Positions 52,095 to 61,460 of a stretch of 64,000 nucleotides of DNA are shown here, one piece after another (positions within the stretch are counted from its first letter, which is position 1; the number at the start of each line of letters is the position of its first letter). This DNA is from JBLHKS01 sp047620505 (GTDB taxonomy: Bacteria; Verrucomicrobiota; Verrucomicrobiia; Verrucomicrobiales; DEV007). The DNA lies in the NCBI GenBank assembly GCA_047620505.1, contig JBLHKS010000006.1:35917-99916 (forward strand), in the 5' to 3' direction. Made by a program: the position numbers and the translations under genes. The notes beneath the pieces were generated by a model, which made no database searches, was not told the origin of the DNA, and saw only the letters and a list, made by a program, of their open reading frames with translations.

Positions 52095-52549
52095 TCTGGA
52101 ACCGCGGAATTCGGGCTGACGAGCGCGCGCTCTTCGGCGGTCTCAGTTTCTGCGGCAGGCTCTTCAACTTCATCGTTGGCCTCGACGGGCTCGGTGAGGC
52201 GCAAGCGGAGCTGGGGAAGACGCGGATTTTCGGGATTTGGAGCGAGCTCGAGATTCGGCAGCAGCTGCTGGATTGCCTCGCGAGCGTTTTTTTCGACATC
52301 GGAGATTCGCTCGTGCTCGAAGCCTTGGATTTCGTCGAGCTTGTTTTGAAGATGAATGTTCCTCGCCCGCAGCAGGCCGTTTTTCTGCTCCAACTCGTCG
52401 ATTTTCGCTTCGAACTCCGCCGCTTGAGCATCCCTTTTCGCTTTCTTTTTCGAGGGAGGGACGGCGACGTCGGCTCGAACCAGGCCGCTTCCGGCGATGA
52501 GGAAGGCGAGGGCGATTGCGCTCAGAATTTTCCGTTTTCGAATCTTCAT
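52091..52549 (-). CDS. Small secreted coiled-coil protein
   Basis: This is 152 residues with a signal peptide at about 1-26 (AFLIAGSGLVRAD). Residues about 40-95 are a coiled coil (EFEAKIDELEQKNGLLRARNIHLQNKLDEIQ) and the C-terminus is acidic and proline-rich. EAIQQLLPNLE contains the perfect palindrome copy at 52259. The stop overlaps the start of the enolase superfamily gene by 4 bp, so translation is coupled although the functions look unrelated. Confidence 0.65.
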   Translation of the reverse strand: MKIRKRKILSAIALAFLIAGSGLVRADVAVPPSKKKAKRDAQAAEFEAKIDELEQKNGLLRARNIHLQNKLDEIQGFEHERISDVEKNAREAIQQLLPNLELAPNPENPRLPQLRLRLTEPVEANDEVEEPAAETETAEERALVSPNSAVPE

Positions 52550-52598
52550 GCGGCGATTCTACAGGTTTTTGTGCGGTTCGGCCATCCTGAAAATGCGC

Positions 52599-52610
52599 GA
52601 GCAGCTGCTG
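52599..52610. repeat. Intergenic near copy of the iterated palindrome
   Basis: GAGCAGCTGCTG (one change from the consensus) lies between the divergent coiled-coil gene (start 52549) and the ABC operon (start 52725), 340 bp from a perfect copy at 52259. Confidence 0.6.
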
Positions 52611-52632
52611 GCGGCACCCCGCACTCGATAAA

Positions 52633-52692
52633 GCCTCTTTGCTTACCCGAAGATTCGGCTTGCCTTTCGCGCCCGGTCCCGCGAAAAGAGGC
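52633..52692 (+). promoter_or_regulatory. Leader inverted repeats upstream of the ABC importer operon
   Basis: TTTCGCG (52665-52671) and CGCGAAA (52680-52686) form a 7-bp hairpin around an 8-base loop, nested in GCCTCTTT (52633-52640) and AAAGAGGC (52685-52692). The two stems share bases and so could be alternative. They end 33 bp before the ATG. A regulatory role is inference; I see no clear Fur box. Confidence 0.4.
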
Positions 52693-52724
52693 AGTCCGGC
52701 CCGACCCAACTCTGACCCGGAAAC

Positions 52725-53807
52725 ATGGTTTCTATCACTCTAAAAAACGTCACCAAACGCTTTGGTGACGTCGTTGCGCTCGATGATCTCAATCTGCGGA
52801 TTGAGAAGGGAGAGCTGTTTTTTCTTCTCGGTCCGAGCGGCTGCGGAAAGACGACTCTGCTTCGGACGATTGCCGGTTTTTACAATCCCGAAGCGGGACA
52901 TTTGTTTTTTGACGAGGACGACGTGACCTACCGGCCGCCGCACAAGCGGGAGACGGCGATGGTTTTCCAGAGTTACGCGCTCTGGCCGCACATGAACGTG
53001 GCGCAAAACGTCGCTTTCGGCCTTCAGCAGAAGAAACTGCCTCGCGGGATCATTGGCGAGCGAGTCGAAAAGGCTTTGAAGACGGTGAAAATGGAGGCTT
53101 ACGCTTCGCGCTCGATCAATCAGCTTTCGGGTGGTCAGCAGCAGCGCGTTGCGTTGGCTCGGGCGCTGATTGTGGAGCCGCGGACGCTGCTTCTGGACGA
53201 GCCGCTTTCGAATCTGGACGCTCAGCTGCGGCTTGAAATGCGCGCGGAGATTCGGCGTATTTGCAAGGAGTCCGGTTTGACTACGGTTTACGTGACTCAT
53301 GATCAGACCGAGGCGCTGAGCGTGGCGGATCGAATCGCAGTCATTAACGACGGCGAGATTGCCCAGGTTGGGACTCCGACCGAGATTTATCGAAATCCGG
53401 TTTCGCGCTTTGTCGCTAGTTTTATTGGCGAGACGAATTTTGTGCCGGGCCGCTTGATCGAGCCCGCAAAGCGACCGGGTTTCTGGACCGTGGAGACGAA
53501 AATCGGCATGTTTGAGGGGCGGATCGGCCACAAACGCTGGAAACCGAAGTACAGCGATCGCGTTACCCTTTCAGTTCGTCCTGAGGGACTCGTTTTAGGC
53601 AACAAGCGCCTCGATCGAAATTGTCTCGAAGGCAAGATTTCAAACCAGACCTATCTTGGCGACACGGCGCGCTATGAGTTAACCGTGGATGGACTCGGCC
53701 ATGTCCTTCAGATCAGCGAGTTCAATCCGATTGAGCTCAAGGATTCATCCGCACAAACCTGTTTCGCGATTGCGAATCCCGAAGATGTCGTCATCCTCCA
53801 AAGATAA
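52725..53807 (+). CDS. ABC transporter ATP-binding protein (Fe(III)/polyamine type)
   Basis: This is 360 residues. Walker A GPSGCGKT is at 36-43, the Q loop in VFQSYALWPHM, the signature LSGGQ at 134-138, Walker B TLLLDEP at about 154-160 and the switch histidine in VTHDQTEALSVADR. A TOBE-type C-terminal domain follows. It is first in a three-gene importer operon (ATPase, binding protein, permease). The operon resembles FbpABC/AfuABC iron(III) importers or phosphonate-like CUT-type systems; iron is inferred from the permease and binding-protein type. The next gene overlaps its end by 23 bp. Confidence 0.92.
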   Translation: MVSITLKNVTKRFGDVVALDDLNLRIEKGELFFLLGPSGCGKTTLLRTIAGFYNPEAGHLFFDEDDVTYRPPHKRETAMVFQSYALWPHMNVAQNVAFGLQQKKLPRGIIGERVEKALKTVKMEAYASRSINQLSGGQQQRVALARALIVEPRTLLLDEPLSNLDAQLRLEMRAEIRRICKESGLTTVYVTHDQTEALSVADRIAVINDGEIAQVGTPTEIYRNPVSRFVASFIGETNFVPGRLIEPAKRPGFWTVETKIGMFEGRIGHKRWKPKYSDRVTLSVRPEGLVLGNKRLDRNCLEGKISNQTYLGDTARYELTVDGLGHVLQISEFNPIELKDSSAQTCFAIANPEDVVILQR

Positions 53808-55587
53808 CGACAAAGGCAGGCCGTCGATGGCGCGCGAGCGGCCGAAAACGGAGAAGACGCCCGAGTCGGCGCCCGAGTCGGTGCCCCCTGCGAAACGGGC
53901 TGGGTTGTTTCAGTTGATTCAGCAGCTGCTGAATCGCATCGGTGAATCGATCTGGCTCAAAGTCGCGGCGGTTCTCGGGCTTCTGTTTATCGTCCTCGCG
54001 ACTCCGTTTTTTCTGCGGTCTGACCAAGGTGATCGGAACGCGATGGCGGATAGAACTCTCGTTATCATAAGTCCGCACAACGAGGCAATTCGGGAAGAAT
54101 TCGCGCGAGGATTTCAGGATTACATGCGAAACCAGCCGGAAAGCGAGCTCGTGAAAATCGAGTGGCGCGATGTCGGTGGAACTGGCGAGATCTCAAGGTT
54201 TCTTGATACTTCGTACCGGGCTGCGTTTGAAAGCCACTGGAAGAAAACGGTCCAAACGGAATGGAACGGGCCGGATAGCCCGGGGGCGGCGTCGATCAAT
54301 TATCGTATGCCGAGTGCCTTCGATACCCCGGACGAGCAGGCGACTTACGAAGATGCTCGGCAAAAATTTCTAGCCTCGGATGTTGGCGTCGGAATCGATC
54401 TATTCTTTGGCGGCGGCGATTACGATTTCAAGCAGCACTCTCGAAAAGGGCATCTCGTCGATAGCGGGATTGTTGACGCGGAGCCCGAATGGTTTGAAGA
54501 GGAGGTGATCCCGTCGACCGCGAGTGGCGTTCAACTTTACGACAAGGAACATCGCTGGCTCGGCAACTGTCTATCGGGCTTCGGAATCGTTTACAATGAG
54601 GATAGCCACGAGCGACTCGGGCTGAATCCGCCGAGGGAATGGGAAGACCTGAAGGACCCGCTTTATTTCGGATCGCTCGCCTTGGCGGATCCGACAAAAA
54701 GCGGCTCGGCAGCGAAGGCGTTTGAAATGCTGATTCAGCAGCAATTGGAGATCGCAGTTCAAGAGATCGATCCGGAGAAAGTCGTCGACATGGATCAGGC
54801 TATCGCAGACGCGATGGATCGGGGCTGGACTCGAGGGTTGAATCTGATTCAGGGAATCGCCGGGAATGCGCGCTACTTTTCCGATAGCTCGACCAAACCG
54901 CCCTACGATGTCGCCCAGGGCAATGCCGCAGCCGGGATGTGCATCGACTTTTTTGGCCGGACCTTGAATGAGCGCTACCTGAGGGAGGACGGAAGTTCGC
55001 GAGTCCAGTTTATCCTTCCTTTGGGAGGCACGGCGATCACGCCGGATGGAATCGGAATGTTGCGCGGCGCACCAAACAAGGATCTCGCCCTGGAATTCAT
55101 GCGCTACCTTTTTTCTCCGCCCGGACAGCGGATCTGGCATTACAAAACGAGTGCGCGCGGAGGCCCGCAGAACACCGCGCTGCGTCGTTTGCCTATTAGG
55201 CTCGACGCTTACACTCCTGAGGAGCTAGCGCTTTCAAACGATGCTGAAATTCTTCCCTACGAGAAGGCTGAGGAATTCACCTATCATTCGGACCGAACCG
55301 GCAAATACTTCAGCGTGATCCGCTTTGTGATTCAAGTGATGTGCCTCGACAATCATGAGGAACTTCGCGAAGCCTGGCAGGCGTTGATCGATCACAACGG
55401 ACCGCCAAAAGCGAGCGAGATTTTTTACAACGTTAGTCTCGTCGGCTACTCTGGCGGCGCTGCGCATCTGGCGAACATGCTCAGTCTCGACGACCCGATT
55501 GCGCTTCAGGGCGAACGCCGTCGACTGCGGGCTTACTTCCGGAGAAACTACGAATTAGCGGCGAGAAAGGCCCGACTAGAGGAGTAA
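53785..55587 (+). CDS. Membrane-anchored ABC importer substrate-binding protein
   Basis: ATG 53785 overlaps the ATPase gene by 23 bp and gives 600 residues, far above the about 340 usual for iron-binding family members. An N-terminal cytoplasmic tail leads into a membrane helix at about 58-77 (LKVAAVLGLLFIVLATPFFL), replacing a lipoprotein signal. The binding domain follows (TLVIISPHNEAIREEFARGFQDY, GVGIDLFFGGGDYDF, LALADPTKSGSA). The last 130 residues extend beyond the core. FQLIQQLLNRI just before the anchor carries the perfect palindrome copy at 53920. Confidence 0.85.
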   Translation: MSSSSKDNDKGRPSMARERPKTEKTPESAPESVPPAKRAGLFQLIQQLLNRIGESIWLKVAAVLGLLFIVLATPFFLRSDQGDRNAMADRTLVIISPHNEAIREEFARGFQDYMRNQPESELVKIEWRDVGGTGEISRFLDTSYRAAFESHWKKTVQTEWNGPDSPGAASINYRMPSAFDTPDEQATYEDARQKFLASDVGVGIDLFFGGGDYDFKQHSRKGHLVDSGIVDAEPEWFEEEVIPSTASGVQLYDKEHRWLGNCLSGFGIVYNEDSHERLGLNPPREWEDLKDPLYFGSLALADPTKSGSAAKAFEMLIQQQLEIAVQEIDPEKVVDMDQAIADAMDRGWTRGLNLIQGIAGNARYFSDSSTKPPYDVAQGNAAAGMCIDFFGRTLNERYLREDGSSRVQFILPLGGTAITPDGIGMLRGAPNKDLALEFMRYLFSPPGQRIWHYKTSARGGPQNTALRRLPIRLDAYTPEELALSNDAEILPYEKAEEFTYHSDRTGKYFSVIRFVIQVMCLDNHEELREAWQALIDHNGPPKASEIFYNVSLVGYSGGAAHLANMLSLDDPIALQGERRRLRAYFRRNYELAARKARLEE

Positions 55588-55593
55588 CGTAAG

Positions 55594-57321
55594 ATGCTGA
55601 GAACCTTTCGCCACATCAACGCTTCGTTAATCGCCTTCGTCCTCATGATGGCGTTCTTTTCGGCGTTTTTCGTTTTGCCGATCGTCACGACGCTGAAAGA
55701 GGCCTTTATCTACAAAGGCGAATTCACGACGGCTTACGTGACGACGGTGTTGGGAGACAGCAACTATCTCGCCGGACTCGGAAACGCATTTGTCTGCGCA
55801 ATTCTCAGCACGATCGGCGCTGTTCTGATCGCCATGCCGCTGGCGATTCTGGCTGATCGCTATAAATTTCCGTTCAAGGGGCTGCTCTCATCGCTTCTCC
55901 TGATTCCGTTGGTTCTTCCGCCCTTTGTCGGCGCGATCGGGATCAAGCAGCTGCTGGGTCAGTCCGGGGCGCTAAACGTCTTTCTTTCGTGGTTCGGCTT
56001 GGTTGATATGGACAATCCGGTCGATTGGATTGGGGACCACCGTTTTGCGGGAATGGTTCTGATGAACGCGCTTCATCTTTATCCAATCATCTTCCTCAAC
56101 GTCACCGCTGCGCTCGCGAATCTGGATCCTGCGATGGAAGAATCGGCGGAAAATCTAGGCTGTTCGCCGCGTCGCCGCTTTCTCCAAATCACGCTGCCGC
56201 TGACCTTACCGGGCCTTTTTGCGGGCTGCACGATCGTCTTTATCTGGTCGTTCACCGAACTCGGCGTGCCGCTGATTTTCGACTACACCAGGATCACTTC
56301 GGTCCAGATTTTTGATGGAATTAAGGACCTGAGATCGAACAATCCGTTTCCTTATGCCCTCGTCGCGGTCGTGCTGATCATCACCTCGGTCATCTTTATC
56401 GTCGGGAAAAAACTAGCTGGCGGAAAAGACCTATCTTCGAGCGGAAGGGCGTCCGTGGGCCGCACGGCGGAGGTGCTTTACGGCTGGAAAGGTCGGTGTT
56501 GTTCGCTCGCTTTTCTGGCGGTGATTTTTATCGCTTCGATTCCGCATCTCGGCGTGCTCCTCGTCTCTCTTTCTGGAGATTGGTATCAAAGCGTTTTGCC
56601 GAATTCGTTCACTCTGGAGCACTTTGAAGAAGCGCTCGGCCACACCCTGACCCTGCCATCAATCGCAAACAGTTTGAAGTACGCGGGTCTGGCGACCGGG
56701 TTGAACATCGTTCTCGGAGTTGCGATCGCCTACGTGATCTCGCGGACGAAAATTCGCGGAAGGCAAGTGCTCGACGTGATGGCGATGATGCCGTTGGCGG
56801 TGCCTGGGCTCGTTCTCGCATTCGGCTATCTCGCGATGACGCGTGAAGGCCAGCCGCTGCGTTTTCTCCTCGATAATCCGTTTATCGAGTTCGAAAACCC
56901 GATCTTCCTTCTCGTGATCGCCTACGCCGTCCGGCGTCTGCCTTACATTGTGAGATCTGCGGTCGCAGGATTCCAGCAAACCAGCAGCAGCTTGGAAGAA
57001 GCCGCTCAAAATCTCGGCGCGCATCCGCTCAAAGCGCTGATGAAAATCACGATACCTTTGATCGCTGCGAACCTCATCGCAGGCGCAATGCTCGCCTTCG
57101 CATTCTCGATGCTTGAGGTGTCTGATTCGCTGATCCTGGCTCAACGACAGGCTCATTTTCCGATCACTGCCGCAATCTACAATCTCTTTGTAGGTTCGTT
57201 AGGAAATGGCTCGTTCCTGGCTGCCGCGCTTGGCGTCTGGGCGATGACTTTCCTTGCCGTGTCGATCGTCGGAGCGGGACTGCTGTTAGGGAAGAAAATG
57301 GGCGCGCTATTTCGAGTTTGA
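55594..57321 (+). CDS. ABC importer permease, FbpB-like double-domain
   Basis: This is 575 residues with about 12 membrane helices in two homologous halves. Each half has the EAA loop: AMEESAENLGCSPRRRFLQITLPLTLPGL and SSLEEAAQNLGAHPLKALMKITIPLIAANL. This two-in-one permease is typical of Fe(III) importers of the FbpB/SfuB type. It starts 6 bp after the binding-protein gene and overlaps the convergent peptidase gene by 15 bp. A near palindrome copy at 55945 encodes IKQLLG. Confidence 0.92.
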   Translation: MLRTFRHINASLIAFVLMMAFFSAFFVLPIVTTLKEAFIYKGEFTTAYVTTVLGDSNYLAGLGNAFVCAILSTIGAVLIAMPLAILADRYKFPFKGLLSSLLLIPLVLPPFVGAIGIKQLLGQSGALNVFLSWFGLVDMDNPVDWIGDHRFAGMVLMNALHLYPIIFLNVTAALANLDPAMEESAENLGCSPRRRFLQITLPLTLPGLFAGCTIVFIWSFTELGVPLIFDYTRITSVQIFDGIKDLRSNNPFPYALVAVVLIITSVIFIVGKKLAGGKDLSSSGRASVGRTAEVLYGWKGRCCSLAFLAVIFIASIPHLGVLLVSLSGDWYQSVLPNSFTLEHFEEALGHTLTLPSIANSLKYAGLATGLNIVLGVAIAYVISRTKIRGRQVLDVMAMMPLAVPGLVLAFGYLAMTREGQPLRFLLDNPFIEFENPIFLLVIAYAVRRLPYIVRSAVAGFQQTSSSLEEAAQNLGAHPLKALMKITIPLIAANLIAGAMLAFAFSMLEVSDSLILAQRQAHFPITAAIYNLFVGSLGNGSFLAAALGVWAMTFLAVSIVGAGLLLGKKMGALFRV

Positions 57322-58830
57322 TGATCCCACCTGGATCGATCCAGAGAGCGCATTCAAGCCCAGCCCCGAAACCGTCAGCGACATTTCGCCTTCCGTTTTT
57401 GGAGCGATCTCAATCGTCGCCAGCCCCGTGCCGTCGCTGACCGCGACGACGTAGACCTCGCCAGGTTTCCATGCGCAAACCCGCGCTCCAGGCGCATTCG
57501 TCTGGATTTTCAGGACCTGGCGCTCGGCTGCAATTTTTTCAGGAAGAGATGCCTTGGCGATGCGCGGATTTGAAGCGCGAAGATCGAGAGTCGGATCGCC
57601 AAGCAGATTCAATTCGCAGAGACAAAGATGAAAGTTAGCTGACTTCCGAGCATCCTCGGCCATGCCCGCTTTTGCGGTCATCAGCGCGCGTCCGGCTTCA
57701 ATATTTTCCCCCAGCCCGTTTGCCCAGAACCGCGCCATGGTCAGGGTCGTTCCATCCGGCTTTCCTTCGCTCATCATCAGCGGAAACTCGGTCCGCGGAT
57801 CGTGAAAATGCGGCTTCCCCTCGCGAGACGGTGCCACGATGATCACCGCGCCCGCATTCGGCAAACGGAGCATTTGTTCGGCAATGCACGGATCGTTCTC
57901 AGCGTCGAACTCGCCCGTAAAGCACGACACGGTCGTGATCACTGGGTAGGCGTCGCGATTCAGCAGCTGCTGAATTCCGTCGAGATTCAATTCGGCGTTG
58001 TTTTCGAGCACCCAGCAATGCTGAAGCCCGTGACCGTGAAGGTGGAATTTTCCGACCTCCTTTCGATTCACGAGCTCAATCCAATTTTGTGGACTCAGCG
58101 CGAAATCGCCGCCCACGGCCTTGTCCCAGGGAGTTCGATCGGCGAAAAACTGCTGACCGTTTCCCCTCGTCCACGCCTTTGCGATGTGGTCGTCCCAACT
58201 CCGTTTCAGCTTCGGATACGCCTGCGGAACCGGACAGGTGATGATCATTTCCTCGGCAAACGCGTCTTCTGGATATCGCGATTCATACGAAACGACCTTC
58301 GCGGTAAAGGCCGAAACATCCGCAGCCGTGCGGACCGGAATTCTGCCGAGACCAACTGAGCCGTCCGGATAGTCGATCGCGGAAGCATCGTCTTTCCATT
58401 CGCCAAACTTTCCGTCCTCATCGGCGTCCCAGGACCCCTTGCTGAGATAATAAATATCGGTCGGAATCCCAGCCGCAGGCCCCCACATCGTATTATGATC
58501 CGTGTCTCGATCAGGAACAACGCCGCCATCCGGGCTGCTGTCTCCACCGAGAATGACGGCCGTCGTTCCGAAGTTTTCGACGTGATGCCGGATGCAAACC
58601 CGGATCTTTTCCTGAAGGTCGCGGCCTTCGTATTCGGCTGCGATCGACTCCGTGGAGAGAATTTTCGTTCGCTTGCCCAGGGCCGTTTTCCACGCGGCAA
58701 ATGGGAGCCAAGCGTCTTCCAAATCGGCCGAAGTGACGACGAGCACGGTCGCTTCCGGAGGTTCGGATGCAGCAGCAGTTGCTGGATGAAGAAAAAGAAG
58801 GGAGGTGGCGACGAAAGCTGTGACTCTCAT
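57307..58830 (-). CDS. Secreted gingipain-like (C25) cysteine peptidase family protein
   Basis: This is 507 residues with a signal peptide at 1-22. The C25 catalytic core is visible: FHLHGHGLQHCW (H265/H267) and TTVSCFTGEFD (C303), with the usual SVGLGRIPVRTAADVSAF beforehand. LLGDPTLDLR marks the end of the catalytic domain, followed by an Ig-like C-terminal segment. Substrate specificity is unknown; no type IX sorting domain is obvious. GIQQLLNRD carries the perfect palindrome copy at 57961, and a variant copy with a central change lies at 58773 in the signal peptide region. Confidence 0.85.
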   Translation of the reverse strand: MRVTAFVATSLLFLHPATAAASEPPEATVLVVTSADLEDAWLPFAAWKTALGKRTKILSTESIAAEYEGRDLQEKIRVCIRHHVENFGTTAVILGGDSSPDGGVVPDRDTDHNTMWGPAAGIPTDIYYLSKGSWDADEDGKFGEWKDDASAIDYPDGSVGLGRIPVRTAADVSAFTAKVVSYESRYPEDAFAEEMIITCPVPQAYPKLKRSWDDHIAKAWTRGNGQQFFADRTPWDKAVGGDFALSPQNWIELVNRKEVGKFHLHGHGLQHCWVLENNAELNLDGIQQLLNRDAYPVITTVSCFTGEFDAENDPCIAEQMLRLPNAGAVIIVAPSREGKPHFHDPRTEFPLMMSEGKPDGTTLTMARFWANGLGENIEAGRALMTAKAGMAEDARKSANFHLCLCELNLLGDPTLDLRASNPRIAKASLPEKIAAERQVLKIQTNAPGARVCAWKPGEVYVVAVSDGTGLATIEIAPKTEGEMSLTVSGLGLNALSGSIQVGSSNSK

Positions 58831-58875
58831 CGCTGAAGCTATCCCCGTTTCAGCTTCGCAACAACCAAGGCCAAA

Positions 58876-60237
58876 CTATTCTGCCGGCTGCCCGATCGCC
58901 GTGAAAAGCTGGAATTGAGCGATGTTGTAGTCGACAATGGCGTCGCGATGCAGACTCCGAGCGACGGCAAGAGACTGGATTGCTTGAAGCGTTTCGATTG
59001 GCAGACCTTGGTTTTCGAAAACGCGGCTGCGGTTCAGTTCATAGGATTTGCGAGCGCCTGCAACGGCCTTGGAGCCTGAAGAAATCTGGGAAACGCGATT
59101 TTGAACGGCGGCGAGCGAGGCCGTGACTTCGGCTGTGATTCCGTCTTCAATGTCGATCCGGATCAATCGAGCCTGTTCGCGCAGCGACTCCATTTCCTCG
59201 GTCCGTGCGCGTTGCCCGAGCCCGAGGCCGTCGAGAGTCCAATAAATTCCAACGCTGACGTCCGTTCGGTTGCCGCTGTTGCTGATCGTGTTTCCCTCGC
59301 CGCCGCCGAAACCACCGGTGCTGGCTCCGAAGCTTAGTTTTGGGAGCAACGGAGCGAGTTTGGCTCGTTTCAAGCTCTGCTCGGAAGCTCTGAGCTTAGC
59401 ATCTCCGATTTTAAGCTCAGGGCGATTGGTGAGGGCGTCGGTGGTCAAAGTTTCGGGATCGCTGGAGGCGTCGACCCAGTTCACTCGGGCATCGGGGCTT
59501 GACGTCGCGCGAAGCTGAGTGCCCGTTTTCAACCGCAAAAGTCTGGCCAGCTCGACAGCGCGGATTGCGACGAGTTCGTTAGCCGCGGCGATGTCGCGCT
59601 GACGGATGAGCACCTCGACTTTCGCGCGTTCGCTGTCGGACGCGAGCCCCTCGCCGGTTTCCGCGAAATTGTTCGTGGTCTTGGCGAGATCCTCGGCGTT
59701 GGCGAGGGCTTCTTTTGCGATTTCCAGATTTCCCTGCGCCCTGACAAGCTCAAAATAAGCAGCCGCGACGGCGAGCAGCATTTGGTTTTTCACAGCCTCG
59801 CTTTCGGCTTCCACGGCCAGCAGCTGCTGGCGAGCGACGAGCGGCGCGTAGAGCGCGTCACCGAGATCCAGATTGAGCCCGATGCCCGAAACCTGCACGT
59901 CACCAGCCCCGACTGCGCCAGATCCAAGCCCCGCAAATCCGCTACTGCGCTCGACATCGAGAATATTGCCATTGGTCTCCTGCAAGCGCCCGTCGTGATG
60001 GGCGTAGCTCACTCCAGCGGCGAGGTCAGGCAGGATCAGCGTGCGCGCCTGCGCGAGTTGGGCTTCGGCCTGATTGACGCGTTCGCGAGCGAGCGCGATC
60101 TGCGTGTTGTCGGCGTCAGCGAGCTTGAGCGCGGTGCTGAGATCGATGCGATGCGGATCGCTCTGACCTTCTCCGGCGAGGACGGAAGTCAGGCCGAGTG
60201 CGGTCGTGAAAAAGGTGAGAATGCGAATGGCTTTCAT
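58876..60237 (-). CDS. TolC-family outer membrane efflux protein
   Basis: From ATG 60237 this is 453 residues with a signal peptide at 1-21. Two related helical halves show the TolC pattern: LARERVNQAEAQLAQARTLILPDLAAGVSY and KLRASEQSLKRAKLAPLLPKLSFGAS. It probably forms the outer membrane channel for the RND pump encoded 2 kb downstream, although DUF4058 and RAYT genes lie between. VARQQLLAVEAESEA carries the perfect palindrome copy at 59818. Confidence 0.9.
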   Translation of the reverse strand: MKAIRILTFFTTALGLTSVLAGEGQSDPHRIDLSTALKLADADNTQIALARERVNQAEAQLAQARTLILPDLAAGVSYAHHDGRLQETNGNILDVERSSGFAGLGSGAVGAGDVQVSGIGLNLDLGDALYAPLVARQQLLAVEAESEAVKNQMLLAVAAAYFELVRAQGNLEIAKEALANAEDLAKTTNNFAETGEGLASDSERAKVEVLIRQRDIAAANELVAIRAVELARLLRLKTGTQLRATSSPDARVNWVDASSDPETLTTDALTNRPELKIGDAKLRASEQSLKRAKLAPLLPKLSFGASTGGFGGGEGNTISNSGNRTDVSVGIYWTLDGLGLGQRARTEEMESLREQARLIRIDIEDGITAEVTASLAAVQNRVSQISSGSKAVAGARKSYELNRSRVFENQGLPIETLQAIQSLAVARSLHRDAIVDYNIAQFQLFTAIGQPAE

Positions 60238-60474
60238 GGCAGGCGCGCCATGAATCGCGGTTCCCGGTCGGGATGTAAATCGGATTCTCCGGCCCGTTTT
60301 CAGCAATCAGGCGACCTTCAGACGGTATGGTTTGAAACACAATTGGCCGCTGAACCACGTTTAAACTTCGCATCGGACAGCTGACTGTGGAGGATCTGAA
60401 AACGCTCAGTGAATCGTTCGAACTCTACGTCAGCGACCGAACCGCGCGGCGAAGAAGGCAGCGGTTTGATCCGG

Positions 60475-61290
60475 TCAGGCTTCGCCATCTAACAAGCCCA
60501 CCTCACGCAGTCGCGCCTGAGCCCAGATCAAGTCGGCTTCGCCAAGCTCCGGAACGGGCGACTGCTGATATTTCAGCTTCCAGTAGCGGCCGCGAGCGTA
60601 ACAACGATCGATCAACGCCTGGACGTCGAGGGCCGCATCAGGTTCGCCGCGCCGCAACGGAACGCGAACCACGGGGATCGGCTCGCGCAACGGACAGGGA
60701 TAGACTTCAGTCAAGCCAGTCCGAGATCCGCGGTCGACAATGATTTGGCAGGGATCCTCAGGCCAATTCCCAATACGAGCGTCACGCGCCGCTCGCCCGC
60801 CCCGAATCAGGTCGATCTCCATCACGCTCACGCCGCCGTGCAGAAAATTGGCCACCTTTTGCTCAAACGTCGCGCGCCCGGACGAAGTCTTGTTTGCGGG
60901 GCTGGTGACTTCGATCACGGTGATCAAATCGCCGCTGTCGGCACGAATTTCGATCCACCGCGGTGTCGGAGCTTGGGTTTCGACGAGAACGGGTTTTGCG
61001 ACCCGATCTGCTAAGCCTCGATCGTTCTCCGGTGTCCAGACTGGAGGCACGCCGTGCTTCCAACTCTCGCTATCGTCGACGACCACGACATCCGGGCGTC
61101 GCTGCTGTTTCTCTTCATCTTCGCCAACCTCGCCGCTCAGCGAAACGTTCTCCTCGGCCCGGGCGACAAGATCCTCCGGCAATTCTTCACAAAGCGCGTC
61201 GGCGATGTAACTGATGAGTCGGACATGCACATCGTGCCAGACATTTTGCATCCATGGGTTCATTCCCGGGAAAGGATTCTCGCGAAACAT
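60475..61290 (-). CDS. DUF4058 family protein
   Basis: This is 271 residues starting MFRENPFPGMNPWMQ, the standard DUF4058 opening (NPFPGMNPxLE). WIEIRADSGDLITVIEVTSPANK contains a D...E-V-xSPxNK arrangement recalling PD-(D/E)XK-type nuclease folds, a suggestion that remains unproven. The family is common in Planctomycetes and Cyanobacteria and its function is unknown. It lies beside the RAYT element. It contains no palindrome copy. Confidence 0.9.
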   Translation of the reverse strand: MFRENPFPGMNPWMQNVWHDVHVRLISYIADALCEELPEDLVARAEENVSLSGEVGEDEEKQQRRPDVVVVDDSESWKHGVPPVWTPENDRGLADRVAKPVLVETQAPTPRWIEIRADSGDLITVIEVTSPANKTSSGRATFEQKVANFLHGGVSVMEIDLIRGGRAARDARIGNWPEDPCQIIVDRGSRTGLTEVYPCPLREPIPVVRVPLRRGEPDAALDVQALIDRCYARGRYWKLKYQQSPVPELGEADLIWAQARLREVGLLDGEA

Positions 61291-61318
61291 GGATGGATCT
61301 TACAATCGTATCTAGACT

Positions 61319-61437
61319 TCTCAAGCCACCGCTTTCGCATTGCACATGAACTTGGTTTGGCCATTCGGTGTCGAAATCCCGGATTGGAGTCGATAGGCCG
61401 TTCGAAAGCGGCGTCTCGCCTCGGACTCCCCACCGCA
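61319..61437. repeat. REP-like hairpin element, left of RAYT (truncated)
   Basis: This is a copy of the element at 62149-62285. The right arm (61403-61437) is complete, while the left arm keeps only 61321-61337 (TCAAGCCACCGCTTTCG). The internal sequence is also similar between the copies. It lies between DUF4058 and the RAYT gene. Confidence 0.75.
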
Positions 61438-61460
61438 CTCCGAAATCGAAAAATTGGGAA

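Noticed and set aside
52725..57321. Assigning the ABC importer firmly to iron
   Set aside because: Architecture fits Fe(III) importers, but no Fur box or iron ligands could be shown and the binding protein is atypical; the substrate is left open.
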